A program made the position numbers and the translations under genes. DNA of 34,129 nt from Kiritimatiellia bacterium (GTDB lineage: Bacteria; Verrucomicrobiota; Kiritimatiellia; RFP12; JAAYLN01). Positions 32,542-34,129 of the stretch are shown piece by piece. The stretch lies in NCBI GenBank assembly GCA_017509565.1, contig JAFWPM010000134.1:1-34129 (forward strand), read 5' to 3'. Below the pieces are notes generated by a model, which saw nothing but the letters and a program-made list of their open reading frames with translations, ran no database searches and was not told where the DNA came from. The stretch's first letter is position 1. Each line of letters starts with the position of its first letter.

Positions 32542-33935
32542 GCGTTTCGCAAATCTTCAGCTGTCCTGCCAAGTGAACCCAATATCGACTCGACATTACG
32601 TCGCGTCGCCTCGTCCGTCTTGTAGAGTTTCTTCATCTTGGTGCATGCGGAATATATGTTGGCGTGCGTCCGGTTGAAGACCTTTCCAATCGAAGGCAGT
32701 GAGCTGTCTTTCAAAAGAACCCGGCAGAGGAACATTGCGGTCTGCCTTGGCGTCACGATTGTCTGTATTCTGGTGTCGCGGTTAAGATCGTCAATTTCAA
32801 CCTTGAAAAAGTCGCATACTGCCTTTCTTATGGCGTCCGCCGTGAGGTTTTCGCTCTGGTCCTCCTCTATCAGGTCCCTCAGAATCAGCCTCAGCTCGTC
32901 GATTCCAAGCTGTGAGTTGCTGTTTAGGTTGCGGTACGCTATGACGCGCTTCATCGCCCCTTCCAGGTCACGGACGTTTGACTTTACGTTTTCAGCGATG
33001 AAGTGTTCGGCCTCCTCCGGAATTGAGACGGACTGGTGTGCGAGCTTGTAGCGGAGGATTGCAAGGCGCATTTCGAAGTTTGGGGACTCCATTTCCACGG
33101 AAAGGCCTTCATTGAAACGGGAGACAAGGCGCTTTTCCAGGCCAGAAACTTCCGAGGCCGGCCTGTCGCTTGTCATAATGATTTGCTTGTGATACTGGTG
33201 AAGGGCGTTGAAGGTATGGAAAAACTCTTCCTGCAACCCCTGCTTGCCGGCGAAGAACTGTATATCGTCGATCATCAGGAGATCGACTTTTCTATATTTG
33301 TTCCGGAATTCAAGGGTCTTTTTGTTAAGAATTGCGTTTGAATATTCGTTGAGAAGCTCTTCTGTCGTTATGTACGCCACTTTTTTCTTCTGCTTGAGAA
33401 GCTCATGGCCCACCGCCTGCATCAGGTGTGTTTTGCCAAGGCCGGTGTCGCCGTATATGAAGAGTGGGTTGTATGCTGTACCGGGGCTGCTTACTACGGC
33501 CTGTGCGGCTGAATGCGTGAAGCTGTTTGAAGATCCCACCACGAATTCGTCGAACGTGAAGTCCGGGTTAAGCATGCCGATGCAATTCGGGTCGCGGGTA
33601 GGTGGTTTTGGATGGGACGGCTGCGGAGTGACTGGCAATTGGATTTGCTGTGTTTGTTTTTCCACGGCTTCGCTTGTTCCGGCGCTCGACACGACCCATT
33701 CAACCTCCCTGTGCGATCCGCTTACAAGAGTTATGGCGTCGGCTATCATCACCTTGTAGTTGCTCTTTTCAAGCCAGTCCCTGAGAAAGGCTGAATCAAC
33801 TTCAAGGACTATTTTTTTATCGTCAATTGAAATCGGCCTGTTGACTTCAATATAGTTTGAAAAGACATCATCGTTGTCGATGACATCGCGCAGTTTTGAG
33901 CAGGCAGATTCCCAGATTTTTAAAAGATCGGACAT
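32538..33935 (-). CDS. dnaA: Chromosomal replication initiator DnaA, atypical domain IV
   Basis: 465 residues, all four domains. Domain I ~1-80, linker ~81-115, AAA+ domain III with Walker A GDTGLGKT (162-169) and Walker B LLMIDD (219-224), domain IV from ~370. The DNA-reading loop is FNRTHANIYSAC (420-431) where most DnaA proteins have FGGRDHTTVLHAC: one Gly is lost, and the Asp and first Thr that contact bases in E. coli (433, 435) become Thr and Ala; the His is kept. The initiator should therefore read a box different from TTATCCACA. No clear ribosome-binding site before ATG 33935, but the N-terminus (LLKIWESACSKL) is right. plsY follows by ATGA overlap. Confidence 0.96.
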   Translation of the reverse strand: MSDLLKIWESACSKLRDVIDNDDVFSNYIEVNRPISIDDKKIVLEVDSAFLRDWLEKSNYKVMIADAITLVSGSHREVEWVVSSAGTSEAVEKQTQQIQLPVTPQPSHPKPPTRDPNCIGMLNPDFTFDEFVVGSSNSFTHSAAQAVVSSPGTAYNPLFIYGDTGLGKTHLMQAVGHELLKQKKKVAYITTEELLNEYSNAILNKKTLEFRNKYRKVDLLMIDDIQFFAGKQGLQEEFFHTFNALHQYHKQIIMTSDRPASEVSGLEKRLVSRFNEGLSVEMESPNFEMRLAILRYKLAHQSVSIPEEAEHFIAENVKSNVRDLEGAMKRVIAYRNLNSNSQLGIDELRLILRDLIEEDQSENLTADAIRKAVCDFFKVEIDDLNRDTRIQTIVTPRQTAMFLCRVLLKDSSLPSIGKVFNRTHANIYSACTKMKKLYKTDEATRRNVESILGSLGRTAEDLRNA

Positions 33936-33968
33936 TTTAATTTCTGCAAGGGATAAAGTGCTGTAAGG

Positions 33969-33996
33969 ATTATAGCAAATTCCAGCAGTTTGTAAA
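33969..33996 (-). promoter_or_regulatory. dnaA promoter
   Basis: Minus strand TTTACA (33996-33991), 16-base spacer, TATAAT (33974-33969) with TGC in front (extended -10). Leader of about 27 bases. Confidence 0.75.
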
Positions 33997-34027
33997 GTCC
34001 AATTTAAGTCGCATAATTAATCGCAGT

Positions 34028-34036
34028 TGTTCATAA
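34028..34036 (-). promoter_or_regulatory. TTATGAACA motif upstream of dnaA promoter
   Basis: One mismatch from the TTATTAACA motif clustered elsewhere in the window; two mismatches from the standard DnaA box. It lies about 30 bases upstream of the dnaA -35 box, where initiators often bind to control their own gene. Confidence 0.35.
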
Positions 34037-34111
34037 TAAAAGACACCGAAATCGAGATGGCAAGAACCCTAATGTTCAAAAGGTAGGACACCGATAAGGT
34101 ATTATGGAAGG

Positions 34112-34129
34112 ATGAAGGCAACGATGTCA
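34112..34129 (+). CDS. Possible start of a rightward gene at window edge
   Basis: ATGAAGGCAACGATGTCA opens a frame that runs off the end. TATTAT (34100-34105) lies six bases before the ATG, similar to the leaderless genes. GACACCGA occurs twice just upstream (34043, 34088). Six codons cannot identify a product. Confidence 0.2.

Noticed and set aside
34040-34129. Left end of an insertion sequence at the window edge
   Set aside because: GACACCGA is repeated and an ATG follows, but no terminal inverted repeat or transposase residues can be confirmed within the bases available.

Overview
The window looks like a chromosomal segment of a GC-rich, Gram-negative bacterium of the PVC group, most likely near Kiritimatiellota/Lentisphaerota. 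The grounds are a PVC-type small basic protein, an LpxC-like protein, very large secreted proteins with LamG/DUF2341/Calx-beta modules, a XylR-type LacI/AraC hybrid regulator, and many intergenic repeats. The phylum is an inference; no rRNA gene is present.

Left part (1 to about 23.1 kb) is an accessory carbohydrate region. On the minus strand it holds a secreted protein cut by the window edge, a relic of a polysaccharide deacetylase, a LamG exoprotein, a GH5 endoglucanase-like enzyme, an aminotransferase with its Lrp/AsnC regulator, a glycerophosphodiester phosphodiesterase, a 1891-residue secreted protein with two complete glycosidase-like copies, and a three-module LamG exoprotein. A XylR-like regulator faces right. 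An SDR dehydrogenase and a galactonate-dehydratase-type enolase-superfamily enzyme diverge from a 36-base spacer. An NSS-family sodium symporter follows. Read together: secreted glycosidases and binding proteins cut a polysaccharide outside the cell, and an SDR plus acid-sugar dehydratase handle an oxidised sugar inside.

Right part (23.4 to 34 kb) is housekeeping: comEC, a NifU-like scaffold, ribBA, an lpxC homologue, panC, the small basic protein and tRNA-His form a minus-strand array. Then come parB and a tiny pseudopilin (plus strand), an MBL hydrolase, a tRNA-Leu/rpsT unit with promoter and terminator, and plsY/dnaA overlapping by ATGA. dnaA and parB together suggest the replication origin is near.

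Three cross-cutting signals stand out. (1) Five genes have a -10 box exactly seven bases before the ATG, so they are probably transcribed without a leader. (2) DnaA lacks the usual GGRDH recognition loop, and a 9-mer, TTATTAACA, unlike the standard DnaA box, is clustered in two AT-rich stretches. (3) Accessory intergenic regions carry hairpins built from a 9-base unit (ACAGGATTA and relatives) with CGCAGAG/TGCGTTAAAAA flanks. A LamG gene is also bracketed by a 22-base direct repeat next to the truncated deacetylase, which suggests cassette insertion.
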